This document shows, in pieces, positions 28,428 to 37,229 of a stretch of 64,000 nucleotides of DNA. Each line of letters begins with the position of its first letter. The stretch's first letter is position 1. The position numbers and the translations under genes were made by a program. This DNA comes from Pseudonocardiales bacterium. GTDB lineage: Bacteria > Actinomycetota > Actinomycetes > Mycobacteriales > Pseudonocardiaceae. The notes under the pieces are model-generated. The model worked only from the letters and a program-made list of their open reading frames with translations, did no database searches and was not told the origin of the DNA. The stretch is from assembly GCA_019244165.1 (NCBI GenBank), contig JAFATA010000040.1:1-64000 (forward strand). Reading direction: 5' to 3'.

Positions 28428-30938
28428 TCAGTGCCGCTGGTGCTGAGGGTAGAGGCGGTGGGCGAGGAGTTCGCGGACCGCGCTGGCGCTCTCGGCGGCG
28501 AGGGCCAACGCGCCGAGGTCGGCAGCGGCACTGCTGTTCAGGGCGCGCACGGCCTGCTTGATGGTGGGGATCGCCGCCGGGGGGACGCTGAGCTCACGGA
28601 TCCCGAGACCGATGAGCAATGCGGCGGTCCGCTCGTCTGCGGCCATGTTCCCGCACACTGCGACGGGCACCTGCCCGCCGGCACCGGTGCAGACCGCGTC
28701 GATCAAGCGCAGCACACCGGGATCGAGGGGGTCACCGAGCTCGGCTACGGCGGCATTGTCGCGTTCGGCGGCAAGCGCGTACTGGGTGAGGTCGTTGGTG
28801 CCGATGCTGAAGAAATCCACGTGCGGGGCGAAGGTGGCGGCGCGCAGCGCTGTCGCCGGCACCTCCACCATGATCCCGACCCGCAGGCCGGCTGGGCGAG
28901 GCCGCCCATCCCGCGTGATCGCCTCGTCGAGCAGGCTTCGGGCGCGCCGGAACTCGTCCAAGGTGCTGATCATGGGGAACATCACGTTCACCGGGGCGTC
29001 ATGCGCGAGGCGCACCATCGCGAGTAGTTGCTCGGCGAGCAGGTGCGGGCAGGCTAACGAGAGCCGGATGCCGCGGACACCGAGGGACGGGTTGGTCTGC
29101 GGGGGCATCGGCAGGTAGCTCAGGGACTTGTCCCCACCGATGTCAAGCGTGCGCAGGGTGATCCGCCGCCCCGCCAGGCGCTCGGCGATAGCACGGTAGG
29201 TGGCTTCCTGCTCGTCGACATCGGGGGCCTGCGGGCGAGCCAGGAAGAGGAACTCGGTACGGACCAGGCCCACCAGGTCGGCGCCGAGGTCCGCCGCGGC
29301 CTGCGCGTCCGGCACATCGCAGACGTTGGCGCCGACGAGCACGGAGACGCCGTCGCGGGTGGCGGCGGGTGCGGCCGCGTGCGCGTGGGCGTGGCGCGCT
29401 CGGTGGGCTCGCTCGACGGCGCGGGCACGAAAGGTCTCCAGCACCTCGGCGGGCGGGTCGATGACGTACTCGCCACGGGTGCCGTCCACCGCGACCAGGG
29501 TGCCCTCGGCGATGTCGAGCACGGCGGGCCCCGCCGCGACGACGGCCGGGATGCCCTTCGTCCGCAGCATGATCGCGCTGTGTGCGGTAGGGCTGCCGAA
29601 GGCCAGCAGCACGGCCGTGACCCGGGCCGGATCGAGCTCAGCGACCTCGGCCGGGGTGAGCTCGGCGCAGACGAGGACGCCCGCCGACGTCGCGGTGCTG
29701 CCGCTGCCGCCGAGCAGCTGGCGAAGCACCTGGTCGCGGACCGCCTGTACCTCGGGCGCGCGCGCCCGCAGATACGGGTCGGGGATCGCGGCCATCTCCT
29801 CGGCGAGCCGGGTGAGCGCGGCAGACCAGGCGGAGGCGGCGGCCCGCCCGCCGTCCAGCAAGGAGCGGACCTCCTCGTGCAGAGCGGGGTCGTCGAGCAG
29901 CAGAAGGTGCGTGTCGACGAGGGCTGCGGCGGCCTCCCCCAGCTCGCGGGCCACCCGAGCGCGCACCCGCTGCACGTCGTCGCGGACCGCGGCGAGGGCT
30001 TCCCCCAGGCGGCGCCACTCCTGCACCGGGTCGCCGGTGCGGGCGTCCGGAACGTCAAGGAGCGCGGGCTCCCCGCGCTGCGCCGGGCCGACCCCGATTC
30101 CGGGAGACGCGGGCAGTGCTGACCGCCGGCTGGGTTCGCCGTCGATGGATTCGCCGGGGTCTGGATCACGGCGCTCTGGTCCGGAGATCACATCATCACC
30201 ACCAGGTGTCTCCTCGAAGCCGCCAGCGGCCAGGGCGAGCAGACGCTCCAGGATCTCTCGCGCCCGAGCTGCGCAGACCCGAACCTCGATGTCCTGTCCG
30301 TGCAGCGCACCGAGCGTGATGACCTTCGCCAGGCTCGATGCGGGCACCCATGCCGAGCCTGTGGTGCGGTTACGCAACTGGACCCGGGCGTCGAGGGTTC
30401 GCACCTCATAGACGAGCCGGGCGGCGGGACGGGTGTGCAGCCCGTGCGGATTCACCACGGTGAAGACACCGGCACGCTCGCCGACGGTCGGTTCCTGCCC
30501 CTCCGACGGGTGATCAGCCACGGTAGTGCAGGCCAGCAGCTCGGCCTTGCCGGCTAGCGCTTGCGCCGCTTCGGCTGCCACTTCGTCCCGGGTGGCGCCA
30601 CCCGCCGCGGTCACTGCCGCGACGATGAGGCCCTCGACGAGCGGGGCGGGGCACAGCACCACCCGGCTGCGGGCGTCGTCGAGCAGGTCGAGCGCGAGCT
30701 CGGCGGAGAGCACGGCGCTGCCGAGATCCATCAAGACAACAACACCCGCCCCGGTGTCGGCGGCGGTGATGGCACGGACTATCTGACCGGCATCGGTACC
30801 GAACGTGGTGTCGTCGAGACCGGCGGCGGTGACGATCTGCACCGGTTGGTGGCGCACCATCTCCTGGGCCAGCGCGACCGCCGCCCGCGCGAGGGCGCGG
30901 CTGTGGCAGACGACGACGATGCCGACCACCGCGCTCAT
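28428..30938 (-). CDS. dhaM: DhaM with EIIA, HPr and complete enzyme I domains
   Basis: An 836-aa phosphotransfer protein that passes phosphate from PEP to the Dha kinase. Domains: mannose-type EIIA (residues 1-130; phospho-His 12 in VVVCHSRALARAA), HPr (about 155-240; phospho-His in NPHGLHTRPAARLVYEV), and full-length enzyme I (about 275-830; phospho-His in SPTAHSAIMLRTKGIPAVVA; PEP site in FFSIGTNDLTQYALAAERDN and VPVAVCGNMAADERTAALLI). Escherichia coli DhaM has only a partial EI domain, so this protein can charge itself from PEP. It overlaps dhaL by 4 nt and ends 18 nt before tgmA. Confidence 0.9.
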   Translation of the reverse strand: MSAVVGIVVVCHSRALARAAVALAQEMVRHQPVQIVTAAGLDDTTFGTDAGQIVRAITAADTGAGVVVLMDLGSAVLSAELALDLLDDARSRVVLCPAPLVEGLIVAAVTAAGGATRDEVAAEAAQALAGKAELLACTTVADHPSEGQEPTVGERAGVFTVVNPHGLHTRPAARLVYEVRTLDARVQLRNRTTGSAWVPASSLAKVITLGALHGQDIEVRVCAARAREILERLLALAAGGFEETPGGDDVISGPERRDPDPGESIDGEPSRRSALPASPGIGVGPAQRGEPALLDVPDARTGDPVQEWRRLGEALAAVRDDVQRVRARVARELGEAAAALVDTHLLLLDDPALHEEVRSLLDGGRAAASAWSAALTRLAEEMAAIPDPYLRARAPEVQAVRDQVLRQLLGGSGSTATSAGVLVCAELTPAEVAELDPARVTAVLLAFGSPTAHSAIMLRTKGIPAVVAAGPAVLDIAEGTLVAVDGTRGEYVIDPPAEVLETFRARAVERAHRARHAHAHAAAPAATRDGVSVLVGANVCDVPDAQAAADLGADLVGLVRTEFLFLARPQAPDVDEQEATYRAIAERLAGRRITLRTLDIGGDKSLSYLPMPPQTNPSLGVRGIRLSLACPHLLAEQLLAMVRLAHDAPVNVMFPMISTLDEFRRARSLLDEAITRDGRPRPAGLRVGIMVEVPATALRAATFAPHVDFFSIGTNDLTQYALAAERDNAAVAELGDPLDPGVLRLIDAVCTGAGGQVPVAVCGNMAADERTAALLIGLGIRELSVPPAAIPTIKQAVRALNSSAAADLGALALAAESASAVRELLAHRLYPQHQRH

Positions 30939-31585
30939 CCCGATGCCTCGCCTAATGCTGTGGCTGCCGCCGCGATGAGCAGTGCAGCCGACGCCGCCCC
31001 GGGATCCTGGTGGCCGATGCTGCGCTGGCCGAGATAGCTCGCGCGGCCCTTGCGGGCGAGCATCGGCGCGGTCGCGTCCCGCCCGGCGTCGGCGGCGACG
31101 GTCGCCCGGCGCAGGGCCGCGCTGAGCCCGGCGCCGCCGGCCAGCGCACCCTCCAGCGCCTCAACGGCGGGGGCCAGCGCGTCGAACATCGTTTTGTCCC
31201 CCGCTGCCACCTTGCCGCGTTGGGCTACCTCTTCCAGCCCAGCTCGCAACGCCTTGGCGAACGCCAGGTCGTCCAGGGAGCGCTCCTGTCCCGCCGCGAC
31301 CGCGATCCGCAGAAAAAAGGTGGCGTACAACACGCCCGCTGCTCCGCCCACCGTGTTCAAGAGAGTCGTCGCGACAACGTCCCTGAGCAGCACCGCGATG
31401 TTCGAGGGTCGATGCTTGTCCAGCGCCGCGACTACCGCCTCAAACCCGCGGTTCATGTTGACGCCGTGGTCAGCGTCGCCAATAGCGGAGTCGAGGCGGG
31501 TGAGCAGGTCCTGGTTCGCCGCGATGTCACGGGCGAAGGTCCGGATCCACCGGGCTAGCGACTCCACATTTACCGTCCCGCCCAT
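30935..31585 (-). CDS. dhaL: Dihydroxyacetone kinase ADP-binding subunit DhaL
   Basis: A 216-aa DhaL/Dak2-type subunit that holds the ADP used as phosphate carrier. Motifs: SAIGDADHGVNMNRGFEAVV (metal- and ADP-binding aspartates), NTVGGAAGVLYATFFLRIAV, VAAGDKTMFDALAPAVEALE and GRASYLGQRSIGHQDPGAAS. Start ATG 31585. Its stop overlaps the dhaM start; dhaK is 16 nt upstream. Confidence 0.92.
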   Translation of the reverse strand: MGGTVNVESLARWIRTFARDIAANQDLLTRLDSAIGDADHGVNMNRGFEAVVAALDKHRPSNIAVLLRDVVATTLLNTVGGAAGVLYATFFLRIAVAAGQERSLDDLAFAKALRAGLEEVAQRGKVAAGDKTMFDALAPAVEALEGALAGGAGLSAALRRATVAADAGRDATAPMLARKGRASYLGQRSIGHQDPGAASAALLIAAAATALGEASG

Positions 31586-31601
31586 ATCAGAGCCCCCATC
31601 C

Positions 31602-32576
31602 TCAGCGGCCCCATCTCAGGGCCGCAGTGTGCACCGGCGCGTCCCACAGCTTCAGCAGATCGTCGTCCGCCCGGAGCACGGTAACCGAGCACCCGGCCAT
31701 CTCCAAGCTGGTGATGTAGGACCCGACCAACGAACGCGCGATCCGCACTCCTGATTTACCCAGGATAGTCGCCACCTCGTGGTACATCAGGTAGAGCTCG
31801 ATCAGCGGAGTACCGCCCATCCCATTGACGAAGGCGATCACGCCATCGCCACCGGTGAAGTCGAGGTCGGCGAGGATCGGGTCGAGCAGGTACTCGGCCA
31901 CTTGCTTGGCGGGTGCCAGCGGGAGCCGTTGCCGGCCCGGCTCGCCATGAATACCGATACCTATTTCCATGTCGGTTTCCGGCAGTTCGAAGGTCGGCCG
32001 GCCGACGGCCGGCACCGTGCACGACGTCAAAGCGACGCCCATGCTCCGACCCCCGGCGTTGACCTTCCGGGCCACGTCAGCGACCTCGCTCAGGCTACGC
32101 CCCTGCTCGGCCGCGGCACCGGCGATCTTCTCCACCAGCACCGTGAGACCGACCCCCCGCCGCCCTACCACGTCGTCATCAATGACGACTGACCGAACCT
32201 CGAGCGCTGATTCGGCCGCAAACTCTGCGGCCATCTCGAAATTCATGACATCGCCGGAGTAGTTCTTGACGATGTGCAGCACCCCGGCCCCCGCATCGAT
32301 GGCCTTCGTCGCCTGGAGAATCTGGTCAGGTACCGGCGAGGTGAACACCTCTCCGGCGCAGGCCGCGTCCAGCATGCCCAGACCCACGAATCCACCGTGC
32401 AGCGGCTCATGACCCGAACCACCCCCGGAGACCAGCGCGACCTTCCCCGCCACCGGGGCATCCGCCCGATAGATAACCTTGTTCTGCTGGTCGACCCGCA
32501 GCCCGGGATGGGCCGCGGCCATCCCGCGCAGCGCCTCGGCAACGACGCCAGCGGGATCGTTGATGAGCTTCTTCAT
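31602..32576 (-). CDS. dhaK: Dihydroxyacetone kinase substrate-binding subunit DhaK
   Basis: A 324-aa DhaK/Dak1 subunit. Motifs: [20 protein letters not shown] (substrate pocket), [40 protein letters not shown] and the covalent-substrate His in [16 protein letters not shown]. Starts at ATG 32576 ([12 protein letters not shown]). The 15-residue upstream extension has no family match. First gene of the leftward dhaK-dhaL-dhaM unit. No dha-type regulator (DhaR) is adjacent. Confidence 0.92.
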   Translation of the reverse strand: MKKLINDPAGVVAEALRGMAAAHPGLRVDQQNKVIYRADAPVAGKVALVSGGGSGHEPLHGGFVGLGMLDAACAGEVFTSPVPDQILQATKAIDAGAGVLHIVKNYSGDVMNFEMAAEFAAESALEVRSVVIDDDVVGRRGVGLTVLVEKIAGAAAEQGRSLSEVADVARKVNAGGRSMGVALTSCTVPAVGRPTFELPETDMEIGIGIHGEPGRQRLPLAPAKQVAEYLLDPILADLDFTGGDGVIAFVNGMGGTPLIELYLMYHEVATILGKSGVRIARSLVGSYITSLEMAGCSVTVLRADDDLLKLWDAPVHTAALRWGR

Positions 32577-32774
32577 GGCAATCGTGATCCTCGCTCGACG
32601 GCTAGGGTTTGGCGCCGTCAACCCTAGCGAGAACAGTCAGAACAGCCTCGGACACCACACGGCTCCTGCACGACCTCGAGCCGGTGGTTACCGAAAACCT
32701 CAACCGGCACCTGGCCGCCACGCATTCACCACGATGAGGTAAAGCCTCTCACCGAAGCTCATGAGATGTCGCAC

Positions 32775-33157
32775 TCAGAGCAACTCAAGCTCCAGTGCCC
32801 CATCGACGCGACGCAGCCGACCCGGATCGACCGTCAGCACAGGCCAGCCGCGTCCGGGCAACGTGGACGACGTGACCGGCACACCCGTCAAAGACATCGG
32901 CCTGCATCAGCAACTGGTCGACCTCGCCCGCGCCCACCGCGTCGAGCTCACCGAGCACCACAGAGGGATGACCCACCACTTCAGCGAGCTGCGCACCAGC
33001 GTCCGGCCGGACCGCGCGCACCTCAGCCAGCGCGAGCGTGGGCAGATACAACGGCAGAGACAAAGATTCGCGCAGTGGAGAACCACGCCGCCGCAGATAC
33101 CCGACCGCGCACCAGCGCGGCCAACGCGGAGGCGTCGAGGACCTTGCCGCCGATCAC
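32775..33157 (-). pseudogene. PIN-domain toxin, twice frameshifted
   Basis: From the GTG at 33157 the frame reads VIGGKVLDASALAALVRGRV, then SAAAWFSTAR, a PIN toxin N-terminus. An extra base then moves it out of frame. The continuation SLSLPLYLPTLALAEVRAVR, VVLGELDAVGAGEVDQLLMQ and VFDGCAGHVVHVAR is in the next frame, and near the end one base is lost. In the third frame it reads GWPVLTVDPGRLRRVDGALE and ends with its stop at 32775. Read across the shifts, a PIN toxin of about 125 residues is complete; as given it is inactive. Its GTG overlaps the antitoxin stop (GTGA). Confidence 0.8.
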
Positions 33158-33378
33158 GCCGCGGTGTCGGGTGCGACGAGGTGCCGACGGCGGATCTCCT
33201 CATCACCAGGCCACGGAGCGCCGAAAGCAGCGTACGCACGGCGGTAGTCCTCGATCGAGGGAGCACCATAACGGGCCACCATCCGGGCCTCAATCGCCCG
33301 GCCACGCTCCTCATCGCTGGCCCCGGGCGGCACCAGCGGCGGCAGGCCCTCGGCGTCGAGCTGCTGGTGCTGTATCAC
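33154..33378 (-). CDS. Putative antitoxin of the PIN toxin locus
   Basis: A 74-aa protein (ATG 33378). The C-terminal half is acidic and helical (ERGRAIEARMVARYGAPSIE, then FGAPWPGDEEIRRRHLVAP). It has the size and arrangement (translationally coupled upstream of a PIN toxin) of an antitoxin, but no ribbon-helix-helix or AbrB motif is obvious. The family is not recognised; the role is inferred from position. The reading frame is intact although the toxin is damaged. Confidence 0.5.
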   Translation of the reverse strand: MIQHQQLDAEGLPPLVPPGASDEERGRAIEARMVARYGAPSIEDYRRAYAAFGAPWPGDEEIRRRHLVAPDTAA

Positions 33379-33668
33379 AGCGCGCCACCCTAGTCCGATC
33401 GCGATGAGTGCACAAAACTTCCACCTCGGTGGCCACTTCCGCGACTCGCGGCCGTTCTGGGCCGCGATCGGCGCCGAGGTCCCTGGCGGCTACCAGCAGC
33501 GTCCGCTCTGCCCGCACGCAACGGCCAACGGCTGACCCCACTGTCTCACCCACCGACCAAGAACCCTCGGTCACGCTGAACTTACAGGACTCTGTCGGTC
33601 AGAACGGTGTCATCAGCCGCAAAGCAGCACCGCATCCGCGACGGCTGTAGTGCCAACCCCGGCGGGCG

Positions 33669-34730
33669 TCACACCTTGAAGTGGAATTCGCGCAGTACGC
33701 TCTTTGAGGTGGAGCCCGACACTCGAGTCAGCTCCCAGTCGTCGGTGTTGATATTTGACTCCTTATCGAACCCCAGCCACCGCCCGGTCATCCTGCTCCC
33801 GGTAGGATCGATCAACAGCTGGATGGCGCCACGATACACCGCACCCTTGTAGTATCCGGTCGGCGAGGTTCTCTCGATCCAGGTGCCCGTCACTATCGAA
33901 TCACTGACCGAGAAGTCGAGGGACAGCAGGGAGTTCAATGAGTTCGGCAAGCTCTGGCCAGACAAGTGATTCTCCTGGTGCGTGAGCACAACATAATGCT
34001 CACCGACGAACTCGCCCTGGCGGCTCGATGTGTGATAGACATACCGACTGTGCCAGACACCGGTCAGACGTTCGTCTCCTGTGGATGGCGGAGCGGGTCG
34101 CTCCGCAGTAGCTTCAAGAGTCGAGAGAGCAAGTGCCGCTGCGCCCAGCGACAGCCCAGCGGCAAGCTTGCGAAACAACGCGGGTCGGTCGATATGGGTG
34201 TCGATCTGCTGCGCCAAGTTCGCGCTCAATCGTCCGAACTCGTGCACGTCCATCTCGTCAAGTCGTTCGACCAGGGCCATCAAGTCCGGCTCGGCACCGT
34301 GGTCTCTGCCGTTGCTGATCACTTCGGCGACGATCTCTCTCACCTTGTCGAGTTCCCGGCGAGCGCTGTATACCTTATCTCGATGGCGAAAGTCGGCGCA
34401 ATCGCTGAGCAGGTCCGCTACGTTGCATTCGTAGAGTTCGGCCAGCCGACTGAGCACCTCCAGGGACGGCGCGTGACCCGTCTTACTGGGCCAGTTCTCC
34501 CAATAGGAGAAGTTCTTGAACGTCTTTGGCTCATCCGGCCAGCGCTCGTTCCACAGGTTGGCCACGTCCCGTTGGCTCCAGTCGTGCGCCATCCGCAGCG
34601 CGGCGCGCATGTTGAGGTGGTAGCGCTCGCAAAAAACGCCAGCGATCTCCACCCAGGTCTTGTGTACGGCCCGCAACTCGGCCGATAGTTGCCGTTGTTC
34701 GTATCGCAGGCTCCGCAGCGTGGAAGTCAT
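33669..34730 (-). CDS. XRE-type regulator with hydrophobic segment and C-terminal beta domain
   Basis: A 353-aa protein. The N-terminal 60-80 residues include a helix-turn-helix ([20 protein letters not shown], then [10 protein letters not shown], then [20 protein letters not shown]). Around residues 180-205 is a hydrophobic stretch ([20 protein letters not shown]). The C-terminal 130 residues are rich in strands ([71 protein letters not shown]), lipocalin- or calycin-like. So a possible one-component sensor: DNA-binding head, possible membrane segment, beta domain. ATG 34730 has GGAGG at 8 nt; the longer frame to 34961 has no ribosome site. Confidence 0.6.
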   Translation of the reverse strand: MTSTLRSLRYEQRQLSAELRAVHKTWVEIAGVFCERYHLNMRAALRMAHDWSQRDVANLWNERWPDEPKTFKNFSYWENWPSKTGHAPSLEVLSRLAELYECNVADLLSDCADFRHRDKVYSARRELDKVREIVAEVISNGRDHGAEPDLMALVERLDEMDVHEFGRLSANLAQQIDTHIDRPALFRKLAAGLSLGAAALALSTLEATAERPAPPSTGDERLTGVWHSRYVYHTSSRQGEFVGEHYVVLTHQENHLSGQSLPNSLNSLLSLDFSVSDSIVTGTWIERTSPTGYYKGAVYRGAIQLLIDPTGSRMTGRWLGFDKESNINTDDWELTRVSGSTSKSVLREFHFKV

Positions 34731-34922
34731 GGGCATCTCCTCCGACCCTCTTCGAATGGGCACCGACCGTACCGCCTCCAGCATGCCGCAGCTCGTCCCC
34801 AATGAACAGGGATACCGGACCCCGTGAAGATCACGGGTCGGTGGGGTGTGCTGGCTGGCCGATCTGCGGTTTCCTGACCCCAGACAGCACGAACAGAAAC
34901 ACCACGGCGAGAGGGGCACATC

Positions 34923-35096
34923 GTGCCGAAATCGGTGCCTCGGCACCGCAACTGGCGGCATTCAGCAACCGGTGAGGGCACCACCACCGAGACGGTGCCT
35001 GTCTTCGCGATAACCGACGCCCGCACCCAGTGCACGCACTTCGTCACCGACACGGAAGCAATCACTGGCAGCCACTCACCGCACCCGTCTCGGTAG
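34923..35096 (+). CDS. Small hypothetical protein divergent to the XRE regulator
   Basis: A 57-codon frame from GTG 34923, preceded by a GAGAGGGG purine run, reading [20 protein letters not shown] near its middle. No known domain. The position, divergent to a regulator gene and ahead of other small unknown genes, suggests a real gene; composition (Thr, His and Arg rich) is not decisive. Could be a spurious frame. Confidence 0.3.
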   Translation: MPKSVPRHRNWRHSATGEGTTTETVPVFAITDARTQCTHFVTDTEAITGSHSPHPSR

Positions 35097-35225
35097 GAGC
35101 GTACCCCTATGCCGTACATATCTCAGTGATCGTCGAAAAACGCCCAGTACGAGGCACTGAGCGCCCAGCACCGTCTGTCCCCATTTTGCCTCGCGCCGGC
35201 CTCCCCGACTCCGGCTGGCCGCCGG

Positions 35226-35564
35226 GTGAGCTGCCCCACACCGTTCCCCGCCCCTCACGGCCGTCCGGATCCCACCCCTCAGACCCCGGGGTCGGGCCCC
35301 GGACGGCGGCGGTGGGCGCACTGCCCCCACGGGCATCTGCACCCGCTGGCACCCGCCGACACCGCCACCGGCCTTGCCCTACCACCTGGCGGGTACCTCC
35401 TGGTCCTGGCAGTCCTCGCCCCCACCCCAGGCTTACCGGAAATGCTGTGCCCGACCTGCCGCCCTCACGCCAGCAGCCCAATCCCCGACCGGGCGCCGGT
35501 GCAGCTAGTGGCCCCCGACGCTGCACTCCCGGCACCCAGGCGGCCCCCAACCACCCCGAAGTGA
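35226..35564 (+). CDS. Small Pro/His-rich hypothetical protein with Cys motifs
   Basis: A 112-aa frame from GTG 35226. N-terminal half is Pro-rich; the middle has WAHCPHGHLHPLAPADT and the C-terminal half MLCPTCRPHASSP. Four Cys and several His could bind a metal, but the pattern is not a known zinc motif. The hydrophobic ALPPGGYLLVLAVLAPTPG between is not long enough for a certain membrane helix. No function recognised; the next genes in the same direction follow closely (9 nt). Confidence 0.4.
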   Translation: MSCPTPFPAPHGRPDPTPQTPGSGPGRRRWAHCPHGHLHPLAPADTATGLALPPGGYLLVLAVLAPTPGLPEMLCPTCRPHASSPIPDRAPVQLVAPDAALPAPRRPPTTPK

Positions 35565-35572
35565 GGCCCACC

Positions 35573-35827
35573 ATGCCACCACGACCACCACGACCCGTCG
35601 ACGACCCGTGGCGTGATGCCCACGGCACCCCCATCGCCCTGCGCGCCCGGGTCGAACAGATCGCCGTCGACCCGGCCCACGGAGCCTTACCTGCCCGGCT
35701 GCATCAGCAAGGCCAGGTGATCGGCCGAGGCGCCGGCCTGCTCTATGTGATCTTCGACCGTGACGGGCAATCCGCCAACTTGCCACCCCATCTCCTGCGC
35801 GTCCTGAGCACACCAGGCAGGCCCTGA
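35573..35827 (+). CDS. Small conserved hypothetical protein
   Basis: An 84-aa protein from ATG 35573. Reads PIALRARVEQIAVDPAHGAL, then RLHQQGQVIGRGAGLLYVIF, then LPPHLLRVLSTP. The compact beta-rich centre (QVIGRGAGLLYVIFDRDGQS) resembles small actinobacterial proteins of unknown role often found next to regulators and conjugative-type genes. The stop shares one base with the next start (TGATG), so translational coupling is likely. Confidence 0.55.
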   Translation: MPPRPPRPVDDPWRDAHGTPIALRARVEQIAVDPAHGALPARLHQQGQVIGRGAGLLYVIFDRDGQSANLPPHLLRVLSTPGRP

Positions 35828-36177
35828 TGCCCACCCCAGCACCCCAGCCACCAGGCAAGAGCGCCCGGGGGCTCTGGCCCCACACCATGGACTGGCTCGC
35901 CGACCACCCCCGCGCCCGGCAGATAGTCCGCGAGGTCTGGGACACCCTGGACGAAGAAGACCGCGCCGGGCGCGACACCACCGCCCTGCGCCAGCTGCTG
36001 CTTGAGCACCAGCCCACCCTCTTTTTCTTCCGCGGCCGCTGCTTGGGGTGCCGCCGCCGGATCGGGTGCTACCCCACCCACTTCCCCTGCATCGTCTGGC
36101 ACCAAGCCCGCGTCAACCTGGGCCTCCTATCCGGCTGGCCCCAGCTCCCGCTGAGAATCCCACGACCAGGTCGGTGA
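35827..36177 (+). CDS. Small conserved hypothetical protein with CxxC motif
   Basis: A 116-aa protein from ATG 35827. Helical N-terminal region (MDWLADHPRARQIVREVWDT, then LRQLLLEHQPTLFFFRGR), then CLGCRRRIGCYPTHFPCIVW with a CxxC and two further Cys in 15 residues, suggesting a small metal site. Coupled to the gene before. Function unknown. Confidence 0.55.
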   Translation: MPTPAPQPPGKSARGLWPHTMDWLADHPRARQIVREVWDTLDEEDRAGRDTTALRQLLLEHQPTLFFFRGRCLGCRRRIGCYPTHFPCIVWHQARVNLGLLSGWPQLPLRIPRPGR

Positions 36178-36278
36178 GCCCACCGGGCAAGGACCTGAAT
36201 GCCGCTGATCCCGCGAACTTCGGGCGCTCAGTTCCTGTGTGTCCCGGCGGGCCAAGGGGAAGAACGGGGTGGTGCTTG

Positions 36279-36575
36279 GTGGGGACGGATAGCCCGGATC
36301 TGGTGACCGCAAAGCGGCTTCTCGACGAGCTCAAGTTACGTGGCTTTGACTTCCGGCGGACCGCCCCGGGTGACGACGCGCCGTTGGTAGGAAACCGGGC
36401 GGGCAGCGGCTGGATAGACGTCATCCATATCGGGGGATTCAGCCACGGCTGTTTCGCGCGGCGTCAGCGCACCTCACCGCTGATTATTCCGGACAGTGAG
36501 CGGGTGGAGCGTCAGGTGGACGGCAGCGCGCTGCGGGTGCTCAACGAGGTGCTGAGCTGGGAGCCGACACAGTAA
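36279..36575 (+). CDS. Small conserved hypothetical protein
   Basis: A 98-aa protein from GTG 36279. Reads TAKRLLDELKLRGFDFRRTA, then RAGSGWIDVIHIGGFSHGCF, then LRVLNEVLSWEPTQ. I recognise the general type from actinobacterial genomes (small unknown proteins near XRE/DUF397-type genes) but cannot name a family. No signal peptide or membrane helix. Start is uncertain because the frame is open well upstream. Confidence 0.5.
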   Translation: MGTDSPDLVTAKRLLDELKLRGFDFRRTAPGDDAPLVGNRAGSGWIDVIHIGGFSHGCFARRQRTSPLIIPDSERVERQVDGSALRVLNEVLSWEPTQ

Positions 36576-36642
36576 AGTGCCGGTTGGTGCTGATCCAGCC
36601 GAGGGGGTTCATCGCGTCCGGAAGCAGGTAGAGTGCACGGGC

Positions 36643-37167
36643 GTGACCCAGCAGACCGAAGTCGGCAGCGCGGTTCATGCGCAGGCCCAGGAGTACCGGC
36701 ACGGCGCGGAGCGGCCCCTGGGCGGCTATATGCTCATCATGACCGTATTCGCCGCCGTGGTGGGCCTGGCCGGTCTGGTCGCTGCGCTGACGAGACGGGG
36801 ACTGCCCCACCGGGTCGCCCCGTACGATTTAGCCCTGATCACCGCAGGTACCCACAAACTGTCCCGCATCATCAGCAAGGACGCGGTCACGAGCCCGCTG
36901 CGTGCCCCGTTCACCGAGTATCGCGGCGCTGGGGGCCCTGCTGAGGTAACCGAAGAGGTGCGGGAGGAAGGCCCGCTGCGGCACGCCGTCGGCGAGCTGC
37001 TCAGCTGCCCCTTCTGCCTCGACATGTGGGTGGCTACCGGCTTCACCCTCGGGCTGCTGTTCGCGCCCCGGTTCACCCGGATTGTGGCGGCCACGTTCAC
37101 CGCACTGGCCGGCGCGGACTTCCTGCAACTGATCTACGCCCGCGCCCAGCAGGCCACGCAGGGCTAA
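36643..37167 (+). CDS. DUF1360 family membrane protein
   Basis: A 174-aa protein. After a 25-residue soluble lead it has a membrane helix (MLIMTVFAAVVGLAGLVAAL), then the DUF1360 region (APYDLALITAGTHKLSRIIS), a soluble loop (LLSCPFCLDMWVATGFTLGL with CPFC) and two further hydrophobic stretches near the end. Function of the domain is unknown. GTG 36643 has a purine-rich lead. Downstream gene starts 62 nt later. Confidence 0.75.
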   Translation: MTQQTEVGSAVHAQAQEYRHGAERPLGGYMLIMTVFAAVVGLAGLVAALTRRGLPHRVAPYDLALITAGTHKLSRIISKDAVTSPLRAPFTEYRGAGGPAEVTEEVREEGPLRHAVGELLSCPFCLDMWVATGFTLGLLFAPRFTRIVAATFTALAGADFLQLIYARAQQATQG

Positions 37168-37229
37168 CCGGCCGCGACGCGGTCCCCTATCCTGCACCGG
37201 CTGAGGAGCCGGACGTGGGAAGGACGCCC

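Noticed and set aside
32766-33407. 213-codon Arg/Pro-rich plus-strand frame
   Set aside because: It is antisense to a PIN toxin and its antitoxin, both of which have recognisable family sequence.
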